From: Pseudomonas bubulae
GTDB lineage: Bacteria > Pseudomonadota > Gammaproteobacteria > Pseudomonadales > Pseudomonadaceae
Assembly: GCF_037023725.1 (NCBI RefSeq)
Contig: NZ_CP146077.1
Span: 657,001-721,000 of the forward strand
Direction: 5' to 3'
DNA length: 64,000 nt
The translations under genes were made by a program, and so were the position numbers. Below, piece after piece: positions 41,352-55,024 of the stretch (its first letter is position 1; the number at the start of each line of letters is the position of its first letter). A model generated the notes under the pieces. The model saw only the letters and a program-made list of their open reading frames with translations, was not told the DNA's origin and did no database searches.

Positions 41352-42968
41352 TTAGACGGGGCAAAACAGCCAGCCTGTGGGTGAGGCCATGAGCCTGTGG
41401 GTAATTCCGATTGCGGCCAGAAACACATCATCGTGTGAGGTAACGATCAGAGTGCCCGGGTAATGCTTGAGCATGCTCTCCAGGGCTTGAACGGAAGGCA
41501 GATCCAGGTGATTGGCCGGTTCATCGAGCAGTAACAGCTGTGGTGGGGATTGTGTATAAAACACGCAGGCCATCGCCGCTTTCAAGCGTTCACCGCCACT
41601 GAGCCGATGGGATGGCAGGTTGATACGATCGGCATTGAGGCCCAATTGCGCCAGCCGGGTACGTAATTCTCCTTCACTCAGTTGCCGGTTAAGTGACTGC
41701 AACTGCTCAAGAACTGACCGAGCCGGTTCCAAAACGCCCAGGTGCTGGTCGAGGTAAGTGCTGGTGACCAGGGTCCTGGCCTGACCGGAAACAACCGTTA
41801 GTTGCCCGGCCAATACCTTGAGCAAGGTCGACTTGCCGCAGCCGTTCGGGCCGGTCAAGGCAATGCGCTGGCCTCGCGTAACGGCAAGATTGATCCTGCG
41901 CAGTTGTTGCGCCCCATAAGGCAGGCGGGCCTCTATCAACTCGGCAATTTGAGCCGGCGAGCCAGAGCAAGGCTGCGGGGCAGAGATAAAGATGGCCTGC
42001 TGCTCTTCTACCTGATTCGCAGCCTGACGGACCTGCACAGATAATTGCTCGCGAGCCGCATCCTGCTGTACCCGCAACTTACCGCTGCTGGCCTGGCTGC
42101 GCTCCTTTTGCCGGCCCAGCAAAATCTTCGCCTGATTGGCGTCAGCGGCCTGTTTCCGGCCACGGGATTGTTTGCGCTCAAGACTTTCTCTTTGCTCACG
42201 CAGGGTCTGTTCCTGACGCTTGCGCTCCAGCCGGTATGCCGCCAGCTGTTGTTGCGCCGCTTGCAGTTGCCCGGCTTTGGCCTGTGCATAAAACGAGTAA
42301 CCGCCGCCGTAACTGGTGAGGCCCTGTGGTGACAGCTCAACGATGCGCTCCATATTTTCCAGCAAGGCGCGATCATGGCTGATAACAAGTAATCCTTCTG
42401 GCCACTGCTGCAACTGTTCATGCAGGGCAAGTCGATGCTGGTGATCCAAATGATTGGTGGGCTCATCCAGGATCAACAGGTCGGCTTTCGACAAAAAGGC
42501 GCCCAGCAAAGCCACGCGCATGGCTTCTCCACCGCTGAGTGCTGATGCAGGAGTCGAAAGGGTCAGGTGTGCAAGCTTGTTGCGGCTTAGCTGATCGAGC
42601 AGTTGCTGGCGGATATTCCAGCGTTCGCCCACACAGTCAAAGTCCGCTTGGGCGCTGCTGCCCCGCTCTATTCGCTCAAGGGCGCTAATGACTGGTTGCA
42701 CGCCAGCAAGCTCGGCAAGGGTGTGATTGGGGTCATGGCTGACTTGCTGCGTCAGGTAATACACCGTGCCATTACGGATGCAGTGGCCGGTTGAGGGCAA
42801 GAGATCCCCTGCCATGATGCGCGCCAATATGCTCTTGCCCACACCATTGCGCCCTACCAGGCCGGTGCGGCGCTGGTCGAGATGCAGATCAATATCTGAA
42901 AACAGGGAACTGCCATCGGGCAGATGATAAGAAACGCCTTGCAGCGTTACAGAGGTAACGTGAGCCAT
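41352..42968 (-). CDS. ABC-F family ATPase
   Basis: 538 residues with two ABC domains in one chain and no transmembrane segment. First Walker A GRNGVGKSILARI with signature ALSGGEAMR and LLILDEPTNHLD; second Walker A GPNGCGKSTLLKV with signature LSGGERLKA and LLLLDEPANHLD. The linker between them (about 245-330) is highly charged and coiled coil (RLERKRQEQTLREQRESLER). ABC-F proteins act on the ribosome as translation factors or, in some cases, antibiotic-protection proteins. Which subgroup this is cannot be said. ATG 42968 has TGGAGTG upstream. It lies between mnmG and mnmE, both translation-related. Confidence 0.9.
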   Translation of the reverse strand: MAHVTSVTLQGVSYHLPDGSSLFSDIDLHLDQRRTGLVGRNGVGKSILARIMAGDLLPSTGHCIRNGTVYYLTQQVSHDPNHTLAELAGVQPVISALERIERGSSAQADFDCVGERWNIRQQLLDQLSRNKLAHLTLSTPASALSGGEAMRVALLGAFLSKADLLILDEPTNHLDHQHRLALHEQLQQWPEGLLVISHDRALLENMERIVELSPQGLTSYGGGYSFYAQAKAGQLQAAQQQLAAYRLERKRQEQTLREQRESLERKQSRGRKQAADANQAKILLGRQKERSQASSGKLRVQQDAAREQLSVQVRQAANQVEEQQAIFISAPQPCSGSPAQIAELIEARLPYGAQQLRRINLAVTRGQRIALTGPNGCGKSTLLKVLAGQLTVVSGQARTLVTSTYLDQHLGVLEPARSVLEQLQSLNRQLSEGELRTRLAQLGLNADRINLPSHRLSGGERLKAAMACVFYTQSPPQLLLLDEPANHLDLPSVQALESMLKHYPGTLIVTSHDDVFLAAIGITHRLMASPTGWLFCPV

Positions 42969-43087
42969 ACGCACTCCAGAGATGCACAGATCTACCCCCT
43001 GTTGCAGGGGAATCAAGAACTGGCCGCAAGCATCGCGGCGGCATCAATGGCGCATCGGACTAATACCTCGTGTGAATGTGGATAACT

Positions 43088-43232
43088 GTAGCAGCTGCCG
43101 TAGGAACGAGGCTGCGTTCGGCGACGTAGTCGTCGTAAATCCTGAACTCCGGTTTTAACTGGCACACCACAGTGTCTGATTTTACGACGGCTGTGCCGCC
43201 GAACGCAGCCTCGTTCCTACGGCAGCTGCTAC
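43088..43232. repeat. Large inverted repeat with 36-base perfect arms between mnmE and the ABC-F gene
   Basis: Left arm 43088-43123 and right arm 43197-43232 are exact reverse complements over 36 bases, and similarity continues inward (GTCGTAAAT against ATTTTACGACG). The 73-base spacer is unique. It is the size and form of a REP/BIME-like or MITE-like element of Pseudomonas. It ends six bases before the mnmE stop codon, so it may also form the 3' end of the mnmE transcript. Confidence 0.8.
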
Positions 43233-43237
43233 GAGGG

Positions 43238-44605
43238 TCATTTACCGATACAGAAGCTGGAGAAGATCCGTCCCAGCAGGTCATCCGAACTGAATGCCCC
43301 GGTAATTTCGCCAAGGGAATGCTGTGCCTGGCGCAAATCCTCGGCCAATAGCTCCCCGGCGCCCGCCAGAGTCAGTTGTGCCCTGCCATGCTCAAGTGCC
43401 TTGCTGGCGTGCTGCAATGCCTCCAGATGGCGGCGGCGTGCGCTGAAGCTGCTCTCCGAGGTCTGCTCATAGCCCATGCAGGCCTTGAGGTGTTCCCGCA
43501 GCAGGTCCAGGCCTTCTGTAGATCTGGCGCTCAGGCTGATGGTGACATGGCCATCTTCACTGACTTCAAGGGCTACATTCTCCCCGCTTAGATCCGCCTT
43601 GTTGCGGATCAAGGTCACCTTCGCCGGATCCGGGCGTTGTTCAAGAAACTCTGGCCACAGGGCAAACGGGTCATCAGCTTCCGGTGCCGTGGCATCAACC
43701 ACCAGCAATACCCTATCAGCTTCACCAATGGCCTTGAGTGCGCGCTGCACGCCAATTTTCTCAACCTGGTCATCGGTGTCGCGCAGACCTGCGGTGTCGA
43801 CAACGTGCAATGGCATGCCATCGATGTGGATGTGTTCGCGTAACACATCACGGGTAGTACCCGCGATTTCGGTCACGATCGCCGCTTCACGCCCGGCCAG
43901 GGCATTGAGCAGGCTCGATTTTCCAGCATTGGGCCGCCCGGCAATCACCACGGTCATGCCGTCGCGCAGCAAAGCACCCTGGCCGGCTTCGCGCTGTACG
44001 GTGGATAACTCTTCACGAACCTTGTCGAGCATACCGAGCACATGGCCATCGGCGAGGAAGTCGATTTCTTCTTCCGGGAAATCAATCGCTGCTTCGACAT
44101 AGATACGCAAACCGATCAATTGCTCGGTCAAGTTATGCACACGTTGAGAGAAAGCACCCTGCAAGGAACGTAATGCGTTACGCGCAGCCTGTGCAGAACT
44201 TGCCTCGATCAGGTCGGCAATCGCCTCGGCCTGGGCCAGGTCGAGCTTGTCATTCAAAAAGGCCCGCTCGCTGAACTCCCCCGGACGGGCCAAACGGCAG
44301 CCCAACTGGATGCAGCGCTGCAGCAGCATATCCAGAACAATCGGACCGCCGTGGCCCTGCAGTTCAAGGACGTCTTCGCCGGTAAAGGAGTTGGGCCCGG
44401 GGAAGTAGAGTGCTATGCCTTCATCCAGCACTTCGCGGTTGTCGCCGTAAAAAGGGCCGTAATGGGCATAGCGCGGTTTTAGTTCGCGTTCGCTGAACGC
44501 TTTGGCCGCAACACGGGCGAGTGGGCCGGAAATACGTACGATCCCCACACCACCTCGGCCTTGGGCGGTCGCTACTGCAGCAATAGTCTCTGCCGGAACA
44601 CTCAT
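43238..44605 (-). CDS. mnmE: tRNA modification GTPase MnmE (TrmE)
   Basis: 455 residues, the family length, from ATG 44605 ([16 protein letters not shown]). N-terminal folate-binding dimer domain, central GTPase domain with [16 protein letters not shown], switch motif [14 protein letters not shown] and NKADL, and the C-terminal catalytic motif CIGK at the very end. Works with MnmG on tRNA U34. Followed by the large inverted repeat. Confidence 0.97.
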   Translation of the reverse strand: MSVPAETIAAVATAQGRGGVGIVRISGPLARVAAKAFSERELKPRYAHYGPFYGDNREVLDEGIALYFPGPNSFTGEDVLELQGHGGPIVLDMLLQRCIQLGCRLARPGEFSERAFLNDKLDLAQAEAIADLIEASSAQAARNALRSLQGAFSQRVHNLTEQLIGLRIYVEAAIDFPEEEIDFLADGHVLGMLDKVREELSTVQREAGQGALLRDGMTVVIAGRPNAGKSSLLNALAGREAAIVTEIAGTTRDVLREHIHIDGMPLHVVDTAGLRDTDDQVEKIGVQRALKAIGEADRVLLVVDATAPEADDPFALWPEFLEQRPDPAKVTLIRNKADLSGENVALEVSEDGHVTISLSARSTEGLDLLREHLKACMGYEQTSESSFSARRRHLEALQHASKALEHGRAQLTLAGAGELLAEDLRQAQHSLGEITGAFSSDDLLGRIFSSFCIGK

Positions 44606-44638
44606 AAAACAGGCCTCAAAACAAAAGTGACGGATAGC

Positions 44639-44663
44639 AAAACGCCCCACTAGGGGGCGTTTT
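44639..44663 (-). terminator. Intrinsic terminator of the rpmH-rnpA-yidD-yidC unit
   Basis: Stem AAAACGCCCC (44639-44648) pairs with GGGGCGTTTT (44654-44663). In the minus-strand transcript the second arm ends in a U run. It lies just after the yidC stop codon. Confidence 0.8.
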
Positions 44664-44685
44664 GAGTGGTGCGTATCAGAGTAAG

Positions 44686-46368
44686 TTACTCAGCGACTTT
44701 TTTGGTAGCCGCTTCGACTTTACGCGTGATGTACCACTGTTGAGCGATGGACAGGCAGTTGTTCACAACCCAGTACAGCACCAGACCAGCCGGGAACCAC
44801 AGGAAGAAGAAGGTGAAGATGATTGGCATCAGCTTCATCACCTTGGCCTGCATCGGATCCGGCGGAGTCGGGTTCAGACGCTGCTGGATGAACATGGTTG
44901 CGCCCATGATGATCGGCAGAATGAAGAACGGGTCTTTGATCGACAGGTCGGTAATCCAGAGCATGAACGGCGCCTGGCGCATTTCAACACTTTCCAGAAG
45001 TACCCAGTACAAGGACAGGAAGACCGGCATCTGCACTAGAATCGGCAAGCAGCCGCCCAGTGGATTGATCTTCTCTTTCTTGTACAGCTCCATCATCGCT
45101 TGCGACATTTTCTGGCGGTCATCACCGAACTGCTCTTTCAGAGCGGCCAGTTTTGGTGCCACAGCGCGCATGCGGGCCATCGACTTGTAGCTGGCGGCCG
45201 ACAGAGGGAAGAAGATCCCTTTGATCAGCATGGTCAGGAAGATGATCGACCAGCCCCAGTTACCGACCAGGCTGTGGATATGTTGCAGCAGCCAGAAGAT
45301 AGGCTGGGCAATGAACCACAGAATGCCGTAGTCAACCGTCAGTTCCAGGCCTGGGGACAACTCTTTGAGTACACCCTGGCTTTTCGGACCGGCGTACAAC
45401 GTAGCGCTGGTTTCAGCGGTTTTGCCCGGTTCAACAGTCAATGTTGGGCCAGTGAAACCGATGATGTAGTTGCCTTGGTTGTCTTTGCGGGTCTGAACGA
45501 CGTTGTTATCGCCTTTCTGAGGGATCCACGCGGTCACAAAGTAGTGCTGCAACCAGGCAACCCAGCCGCCTTGTACGGTTTCTTTCAGCTGAGCCTTGTC
45601 GATATCTTTCATCGACACTTTTTTGTACGGCTCTGCACTTGTCCACAGGGCAGCGCCCAGGTAAGTCGCAGTACCGGTGGCGGTGCTGGAAGAAGGATCG
45701 GAGCTGGCATCACGCTTCAATTGCGCGAACAGGTTGCCGTTCCACGGCTTGCCGCTCTCGTTATCAATCAGATAGCTAACTTGTACATCGTACAAACCAC
45801 GCTTGAGCGTGAAACGTTTGATGTAGTTGATGCCGTTTTCGCTGAATTTCAGATCAACAACCAGTTGATCCTGACCTGGGGCCAGTTCGTAGGTCTTTTT
45901 CTCGGTGCTGAAAACAGGACGACCTGACGGACGGGCGTCCGGGCCATCAACGCCTGTCAGGCCACTTTGGGCCAGATAGGTGCGTTCGTTGCCGTTATCG
46001 AACAACTGGAAAGGAACATCCGGGTGATCCTGGCGACGTGGATAAAGCGGCAGACGCAGCTGGGCAATATCACCACCCTGTGGATCAATCGCGATATCCA
46101 GAACATCCGTTTTTACGTGGATGAGGTCTTTGCTTGCAGCCACCGGGGTTTCAGTCGGTGTGCTGGTATCGGTATTGGCGCTGGGTACATCGGCACTGTT
46201 TGCAACGTTGTTACCTGAAACCGTATCGGGCAAAGCCGGTGCGGTGGTGCTGGCGGCAACATTCTGAGTCGGCAGGGCAGCTTGGCCGTAGTCCTGGTTC
46301 CATTTCAGAACCATAACGTAGGACACGACTGCGAGAGCGACGATCAGGATCGTGCGTTTAATATCCAT
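44686..46368 (-). CDS. yidC: Membrane protein insertase YidC
   Basis: 560 residues. N-terminal transmembrane anchor ([20 protein letters not shown]), a large periplasmic beta-sandwich domain (to about residue 330), and five C-terminal transmembrane helices with the conserved [20 protein letters not shown] and the loop [20 protein letters not shown]. It inserts proteins such as the ATP synthase c subunit into the inner membrane. ATG 46368 is chosen by the family N-terminus. Follows yidD by 13 bases. Confidence 0.97.
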   Translation of the reverse strand: MDIKRTILIVALAVVSYVMVLKWNQDYGQAALPTQNVAASTTAPALPDTVSGNNVANSADVPSANTDTSTPTETPVAASKDLIHVKTDVLDIAIDPQGGDIAQLRLPLYPRRQDHPDVPFQLFDNGNERTYLAQSGLTGVDGPDARPSGRPVFSTEKKTYELAPGQDQLVVDLKFSENGINYIKRFTLKRGLYDVQVSYLIDNESGKPWNGNLFAQLKRDASSDPSSSTATGTATYLGAALWTSAEPYKKVSMKDIDKAQLKETVQGGWVAWLQHYFVTAWIPQKGDNNVVQTRKDNQGNYIIGFTGPTLTVEPGKTAETSATLYAGPKSQGVLKELSPGLELTVDYGILWFIAQPIFWLLQHIHSLVGNWGWSIIFLTMLIKGIFFPLSAASYKSMARMRAVAPKLAALKEQFGDDRQKMSQAMMELYKKEKINPLGGCLPILVQMPVFLSLYWVLLESVEMRQAPFMLWITDLSIKDPFFILPIIMGATMFIQQRLNPTPPDPMQAKVMKLMPIIFTFFFLWFPAGLVLYWVVNNCLSIAQQWYITRKVEAATKKVAE

Positions 46369-46381
46369 GATTACTCGGCCA

Positions 46382-46615
46382 TCAAGAAGAACGGGAGGTA
46401 GGGATAGGTGGAACCGGGTCGTAACCACCGGGATTCCACGGGTGACAGCGACCTAAACGACGAAAGGTCAGCCAGCCGCCGCGCAGAAGGCCATGATTTT
46501 CGATGGCTTCCAACGCGTAGCAGGAACAACTGGGGTAGAAACGGCAGTGGCTGGCCATCAAAGGACTAATGGCATAACGATAAAACTGGATCGGAACGAG
46601 TGCCAGTTTACGCAT
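46382..46615 (-). CDS. yidD: Membrane protein insertion efficiency factor YidD
   Basis: 77 residues. Small conserved protein with the cysteine motif [20 protein letters not shown] and the ending [14 protein letters not shown]. Helps YidC-dependent insertion (family knowledge). Its start overlaps the rnpA stop by eight bases; it lies in the universal rpmH-rnpA-yidD-yidC order. Confidence 0.96.
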   Translation of the reverse strand: MRKLALVPIQFYRYAISPLMASHCRFYPSCSCYALEAIENHGLLRGGWLTFRRLGRCHPWNPGGYDPVPPIPTSRSS

Positions 46616-47015
46616 CAGGACTGCCTACCCCTACAGTTTCGGTTTTAACCGCTGGAACTGGCGTGTTACGGGCCAGACGCTTCCAGAGTTTGCCGAAATG
46701 CTGAATCAATTCGGGGTTCTCTACGTCACCCAAACCTTTGCGCGCGACGATAACGATATCCCAACCAACCAGTAAATCCTGGTGGAGACGAAACGATTCA
46801 CGCATCAAACGCTTAAGGCGATTGCGCTCAACGGAGAGCTTTACGCTCTTTTTCCCGATCACTAACCCCAGGCGGGGGTGATCAAGATCGTTGCTACGCG
46901 CAAGGAGCAGGAGATTTTTCCCCGGAACCTTGCCGGTGGGGGAGTCAAAGACTGCCTTGAAATGTCGGGGAGTGAGTAACCGCTTTTCCCGACTGAAGTC
47001 CTGACTCACCACCAT
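46608..47015 (-). CDS. rnpA: Ribonuclease P protein component
   Basis: 135 residues from ATG 47015 ([20 protein letters not shown]). The RNA-binding motif is [18 protein letters not shown]. It partners the M1 RNA to remove tRNA 5' leaders. ATG 47015 gives the family N-terminus, ten bases after rpmH. The C-terminus is slightly longer than in E. coli, ending VGVGSPDA. Confidence 0.96.
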   Translation of the reverse strand: MVVSQDFSREKRLLTPRHFKAVFDSPTGKVPGKNLLLLARSNDLDHPRLGLVIGKKSVKLSVERNRLKRLMRESFRLHQDLLVGWDIVIVARKGLGDVENPELIQHFGKLWKRLARNTPVPAVKTETVGVGSPDA

Positions 47016-47025
47016 TGTCTGATTA

Positions 47026-47160
47026 TCAAACTGCCAGACGTGCACGGCCTTTGGCGCGGCGACGCGACAGGACTGCACGGCCGTTTTTAGTAGCCATGCG
47101 AGCACGGAAACCGTGAGTGCGGGCGCGTTTGATAGTGCTTGGTTGGAAAGTACGTTTCAT
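47026..47160 (-). CDS. rpmH: 50S ribosomal protein L34
   Basis: 44 residues, read directly from the minus strand: it starts [20 protein letters not shown] and ends [17 protein letters not shown] before TGA. This is ribosomal protein L34 of the large subunit, the usual first gene left of oriC. A strong sigma-70-type promoter lies about 60-90 bases upstream. Confidence 0.98.
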   Translation of the reverse strand: MKRTFQPSTIKRARTHGFRARMATKNGRAVLSRRRAKGRARLAV

Positions 47161-47723
47161 GTCGTGCTACCTGGTTCGTCCACAACGGGCCGGAATGGCC
47201 CCCGTTTTAAGAGACCGGCGATTCTAGAGAATGCAAGCCGATAGGTCAATTTCCAACCAGCGTTTACTGCTAAATAGATGTTTGCCGTTTTGCACCAGTC
47301 TTGTGCCTGCCAACTATAGAAATAAAAAAACGAAGTATTTAAAGCTCTTTTAAAGAACTTACTACTCTTATAGAGCCGTTCTGCTGTGGATAACTCTATG
47401 CAGCCCTTGTAGAGCAAGGTTTTCAGAGAACAGAAAGGTTGTCCACAAGCGGTGCTTTGCCTGTGCTGCACCCTCGGAAAAGCTGTGCATGAAAGGGCTA
47501 CTTATCCACAGTCGTGTTATGCACAGAGTTTTACCCCCACTTGTGCAACGAGCTCAGGCCCGCTTATCCACAGACCTTATGCACATACCATTTGTCGCTT
47601 TGTTCACAGTAAAAAGCCTGTCAACGCCTTATATGCAGGTCAGCTACATGTGGATAAGTGGGGCGGCGGTCGCTACAATGGCGCCTGTTTTTGCCTCACC
47701 GGCTTTCAACTTAGGGGATATCC
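47161..47723. other. oriC: Replication origin oriC (rpmH-dnaA intergenic region)
   Basis: A 563-base gap without genes. Perfect DnaA boxes: 47385-47393 and 47649-47657 (TGTGGATAA), 47502-47510 and 47564-47572 (TTATCCACA). One-mismatch boxes: 47439-47447 (TTGTCCACA), 47517-47525 and 47577-47585 (TTATGCACA). An AT-rich stretch (about 47318-47380) next to the first box is the likely unwinding element. In Pseudomonas the known origin lies between rpmH and dnaA, and gene directions reverse here. The region also holds the rpmH promoter and presumably the dnaA promoter. Confidence 0.93.
47221..47249 (-). promoter_or_regulatory. Sigma-70 promoter of rpmH
   Basis: On the minus strand the -35 element TTGACC (47249-47244) and the -10 element TAGAAT (47226-47221) are separated by exactly 17 bases. 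Transcription should start near 47214, giving a leader of about 54 bases before rpmH. Confidence 0.8.
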
Positions 47724-49223
47724 GTGTCAGTGGAACTTTGGCAGCAGTGCGTGGAGCTTTTGCGCGATGAGCTGCCTGCCCAGCAATTCAACACCTGGAT
47801 CCGTCCACTACAGGTCGAAGCCGAAGGCGACGAGTTGCGTGTGTATGCACCCAACCGATTCGTTCTCGACTGGGTTAACGAAAAATACCTGAGCCGTTTG
47901 CTTGAACTGTTGAATGAGCACAGCAATGGCATGGCGCCAGCGTTGTCCTTGTTAATAGGCAGCAAACGCAGTTCGGCGCCTCGTGCTGCCCCCAATGCGC
48001 CCTTGGCTGCATCGGCTTCTCAACAAGCCCCGGCGCCGAGCGCGCCTACGCCTGCAGTCTCTGCACCCGCGCCCAAGCAGTCCGAGCCCGCCAGCGAAGA
48101 GCCTTCGCGTGCCAGCTTCGACCCGATGGCAGGCGCCAGCTCGCAGCAAGCACCCGTGCGCGCCGAACAGCGCACCGTTCAGGTTGAAGGTGCCCTGAAG
48201 CACACCAGCTACCTGAACCGCACCTTTACCTTTGAAAACTTCGTCGAGGGCAAGTCCAACCAACTGGCCCGCGCTGCGGCGTGGCAAGTGGCGGATAACC
48301 CCAAGCATGGTTACAACCCGCTCTTCCTTTATGGCGGCGTAGGTCTGGGTAAAACTCACTTGATGCACGCGGTGGGTAACCACCTGTTAAAGAAGAACCC
48401 GAATGCCAAGGTCGTATACCTGCATTCCGAGCGTTTTGTAGCTGATATGGTTAAAGCCCTGCAGCTCAATGCCATCAACGAGTTCAAGCGCTTCTACCGT
48501 TCGGTCGATGCTTTGCTTATCGATGACATTCAATTCTTTGCGCGCAAGGAACGGTCCCAGGAAGAGTTCTTCCACACCTTCAACGCCCTGCTTGAAGGCG
48601 GTCAGCAAGTGATTCTGACCAGTGACCGTTACCCGAAAGAAATCGAAGGCCTCGAAGAGCGTCTGAAGTCGCGCTTTGGCTGGGGACTGACGGTTGCCGT
48701 CGAGCCGCCGGAGCTAGAGACCCGCGTAGCGATCCTGATGAAGAAGGCCGATCAGGCCAAGGTTGATCTGCCCCATGATGCAGCCTTCTTTATTGCCCAG
48801 CGCATTCGCTCCAACGTGCGTGAGCTCGAAGGCGCGCTCAAGCGCGTTATCGCTCACTCGCACTTTATGGGCCGCGACATCACCATCGAGCTGATTCGCG
48901 AGTCCCTAAAAGACTTGCTGGCGCTGCAAGACAAACTCGTCTCTGTGGATAACATTCAGCGCACCGTGGCCGAGTACTACAAGATCAAGATCTCGGACTT
49001 GTTGTCCAAGCGCCGTTCGCGCTCGGTAGCGCGACCACGCCAGGTCGCCATGGCACTGTCCAAGGAACTGACCAACCACAGCCTGCCGGAAATCGGCGAT
49101 GTGTTTGGCGGTCGCGATCACACCACGGTTTTGCACGCATGCCGCAAGATCAACGAACTCAAGGAATCCGACGCGGACATCCGCGAGGACTACAAGAACC
49201 TGCTGCGAACTCTGACAACCTGA
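47724..49223 (+). CDS. dnaA: Chromosomal replication initiator DnaA
   Basis: 499 residues from a GTG start at 47724 (AGGGGA upstream) giving the family N-terminus [20 protein letters not shown]. Domain I, a Pro/Ala-rich linker (about 85-160), the AAA+ domain with [17 protein letters not shown] and [20 protein letters not shown], and the C-terminal DNA-binding domain with [15 protein letters not shown]. It opens oriC. A perfect DnaA box lies inside the gene (48944-48952). Confidence 0.98.
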   Translation: MSVELWQQCVELLRDELPAQQFNTWIRPLQVEAEGDELRVYAPNRFVLDWVNEKYLSRLLELLNEHSNGMAPALSLLIGSKRSSAPRAAPNAPLAASASQQAPAPSAPTPAVSAPAPKQSEPASEEPSRASFDPMAGASSQQAPVRAEQRTVQVEGALKHTSYLNRTFTFENFVEGKSNQLARAAAWQVADNPKHGYNPLFLYGGVGLGKTHLMHAVGNHLLKKNPNAKVVYLHSERFVADMVKALQLNAINEFKRFYRSVDALLIDDIQFFARKERSQEEFFHTFNALLEGGQQVILTSDRYPKEIEGLEERLKSRFGWGLTVAVEPPELETRVAILMKKADQAKVDLPHDAAFFIAQRIRSNVRELEGALKRVIAHSHFMGRDITIELIRESLKDLLALQDKLVSVDNIQRTVAEYYKIKISDLLSKRRSRSVARPRQVAMALSKELTNHSLPEIGDVFGGRDHTTVLHACRKINELKESDADIREDYKNLLRTLTT

Positions 49224-49261
49224 TGACACCAGCGCAGCTTATTAAGGCAAGGGACTAGACC

Positions 49262-50365
49262 ATGCATTTCACCATTCAACGCGAAGCCCTGTTGAAACCC
49301 CTGCAACTGGTCGCCGGCGTAGTAGAACGCCGCCAGACCTTGCCGGTATTGTCCAACGTGCTGTTGGTTGTCGAAGGCCAGCAACTGTCGCTGACCGGTA
49401 CTGACCTTGAAGTCGAGCTGGTCGGTCGGGTGCAACTTGAAGAGCCGGCCGAGCCAGGCGAAATCACCGTGCCTGCGCGCAAGCTGATGGATATCTGCAA
49501 AAGCCTGCCCAACGATGCACTGATCGACATCAAACTTGATGACAACAAACTGGTGGTCAAGGCAGGCCGTAGCCGCTTTACCCTGTCGACGTTGCCGGCC
49601 AACGATTTCCCGACGGTTGAAGAAGGTCCGGGTTCGCTGACCTGCAGCCTGCAGCAGAGCAAGTTGCGTCGTCTGATCGAGCGCACCAGCTTTGCCATGG
49701 CCCAGCAGGACGTTCGTTACTACCTCAACGGTATGCTGCTGGAAGTGTCGGCCGGGATCATCCGTGCCGTAGCTACCGACGGTCACCGTTTGGCCATGTG
49801 CTCGATGAAAGCCGATATCGGCCAACCAGACCGTCACCAGGTGATCGTACCGCGCAAGGGTATCCTCGAGCTGGCGCGCCTGCTGACCGAGCCAGACGGC
49901 GAAGTGAGCATCGTTCTGGGTGCACACCATATCCGTGCGACCACCGGCGAATTCACCTTTACCTCCAAGCTGGTAGACGGAAAGTTCCCGGACTACGAGC
50001 GCGTTCTGCCTAAAGGCGGTGACAAGGTGGTGATCGGTGACCGTCAGGCACTGCGTGAAGCGTTCAGCCGTACCGCGATCCTGTCCAACGAAAAGTACCG
50101 CGGTATTCGCCTTCAACTGGCCAATGGCCAGCTGAAGATCCAGGCCAATAACCCGGAGCAGGAAGAAGCGGAAGAAGAAGTTGGCGTTGATTACAACGGC
50201 GGCTCCCTGGAGATCGGCTTCAACGTGAGCTACCTGCTGGACGTACTGGGCGTCATGACCACTGAACAAGTGCGTCTGATCCTGTCGGACTCCAACAGCA
50301 GCGCCCTGGTCCAGGAGTCGGACAACGACGACTCGGCCTACGTTGTCATGCCGATGCGCCTGTAA
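49262..50365 (+). CDS. dnaN: DNA polymerase III beta sliding clamp
   Basis: 367 residues, the usual length; three clamp domains, starting MHFTIQREALLKPLQLVAGV and ending DDSAYVVMPMRL. It encircles DNA and tethers the polymerase. It lies 38 bases after dnaA and is probably co-transcribed with it. Confidence 0.98.
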   Translation: MHFTIQREALLKPLQLVAGVVERRQTLPVLSNVLLVVEGQQLSLTGTDLEVELVGRVQLEEPAEPGEITVPARKLMDICKSLPNDALIDIKLDDNKLVVKAGRSRFTLSTLPANDFPTVEEGPGSLTCSLQQSKLRRLIERTSFAMAQQDVRYYLNGMLLEVSAGIIRAVATDGHRLAMCSMKADIGQPDRHQVIVPRKGILELARLLTEPDGEVSIVLGAHHIRATTGEFTFTSKLVDGKFPDYERVLPKGGDKVVIGDRQALREAFSRTAILSNEKYRGIRLQLANGQLKIQANNPEQEEAEEEVGVDYNGGSLEIGFNVSYLLDVLGVMTTEQVRLILSDSNSSALVQESDNDDSAYVVMPMRL

Positions 50366-50386
50366 CTTATGCACAGCCCACGCTAG

Positions 50387-53913
<3,527 letters not shown>

Positions 53914-53936
53914 TCCTGTTTTGACCCGCAGTACCC

Positions 53937-53969
53937 AAAAAGGCCAACGCTCAGCGTTGGCCTTTTTTA
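53937..53969 (+). terminator. Terminator after gyrB
   Basis: Stem AAAAAGGCCAACGC pairs with GCGTTGGCCTTTTT around a short TCA loop, followed by T residues. It lies between gyrB and the convergent LysR gene and looks bidirectional. Confidence 0.88.
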
Positions 53970-53984
53970 ATGGCTAAAAAATGA

Positions 53985-54872
53985 CTATGGCGCCAACAGC
54001 ACCGCCCTCTCCTCGCGGCACAACTCCAGTAAAAAATCCCACACCACCCTCAACCTTACGGATTTGTGCAGTTCACGGCGGGTGCTGATCCAGTAACTGC
54101 GTTGCACAGACTCGCCCGGCAATACACGCACCAGGTCGGGGTCGTCAGCGGCCATGTAGTTGGGCAATACGGCGATACCCAGGCCGGCGCGAGCGGCTTG
54201 TTGCTGGGCAATGACGCTGGTGCTGCGAAAGGTCACGGTCGGGGTGCGGCAGAAGGTATTGAGGAACAGCAGCTCCTGACTGAACAACAGGTCGTCGACG
54301 TAGCCGATCCAGTAGTGGTTGGCCAGATCGTCGCGGCTGTTCAGAGGCGGCGCCTTGTCCAGATAAAGGCGGCTGGCATAGAGCGCGAGCCGGTAGTCAG
54401 TGAGTTTGCGAGTTATCAACAGGTCGGCGTTGGGACGGTCCAGATGAATACTGATTTCTGCTTCGCGGTTGAGGATGCTGACGAAGCGCGGTACTGCGAC
54501 CAGTTCCACCTCCAGACCTGGATAACGCTCAAACAAACCCCGCAGTCGCGAGGTGATAAACATGATGCCAATGCCCTCGGTGACACCCAGACGGATTTTG
54601 CCCAAGGGGGTGAGGGACTGGTTGATTTCTTCCTGGGCCAGCAGTGCGACGTTTTCCATCGCTTCGGCATGTTTGAGCAAGGCTTGCCCGGCCGGGGTCA
54701 GTTCGTACCCCTGGGCATATTGCACAAATAAAGCCGCGCCCAAGTGTTGCTCGATGCTCTCAATATGCCGTGCAACGGTGCTATGGGTGGTGTTCAGGCG
54801 CTTGGCGGCGGTGAGTAAACGTCCGCTGCGCTGCAACTCCAGGAAGTACCGCATGTCATTCCAGTCGAACAT
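53985..54872 (-). CDS. LysR-type transcriptional regulator
   Basis: 295 residues from ATG 54872 (MFDWNDMRYFLELQRSGRLL); a TTG two codons earlier is an alternative. Helix-turn-helix RLNTTHSTVARHIESIEQHL, then a LysR substrate domain (GKIRLGVTEGIGIMFITSRL). It is divergent from the GMC oxidoreductase gene over a 152-base gap, the classic position of a LysR activator, so it probably controls the oxidoreductase and transporter genes. Confidence 0.9.
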   Translation of the reverse strand: MFDWNDMRYFLELQRSGRLLTAAKRLNTTHSTVARHIESIEQHLGAALFVQYAQGYELTPAGQALLKHAEAMENVALLAQEEINQSLTPLGKIRLGVTEGIGIMFITSRLRGLFERYPGLEVELVAVPRFVSILNREAEISIHLDRPNADLLITRKLTDYRLALYASRLYLDKAPPLNSRDDLANHYWIGYVDDLLFSQELLFLNTFCRTPTVTFRSTSVIAQQQAARAGLGIAVLPNYMAADDPDLVRVLPGESVQRSYWISTRRELHKSVRLRVVWDFLLELCREERAVLLAP

Positions 54873-55024
54873 GATCAACCCCCCAGAGCGCTACATCAGA
54901 TGTGGCTTACGGATGACTGTGCAAAAACGCACAAGCCATGGGTGAAATCTCGCGTTTGCAACACGAAAATAATCAATAGGATGGTGTAGGACAAGAACAA
55001 TAAATAAAAGGCGCGAGGTGATAC
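54873..55024. promoter_or_regulatory. Divergent control region LysR / GMC oxidoreductase
   Basis: 152 bases holding both start signals. Likely LysR binding region, but I see no clear T-N11-A site that I would assert. GAGGTG precedes the oxidoreductase ATG. Confidence 0.45.
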
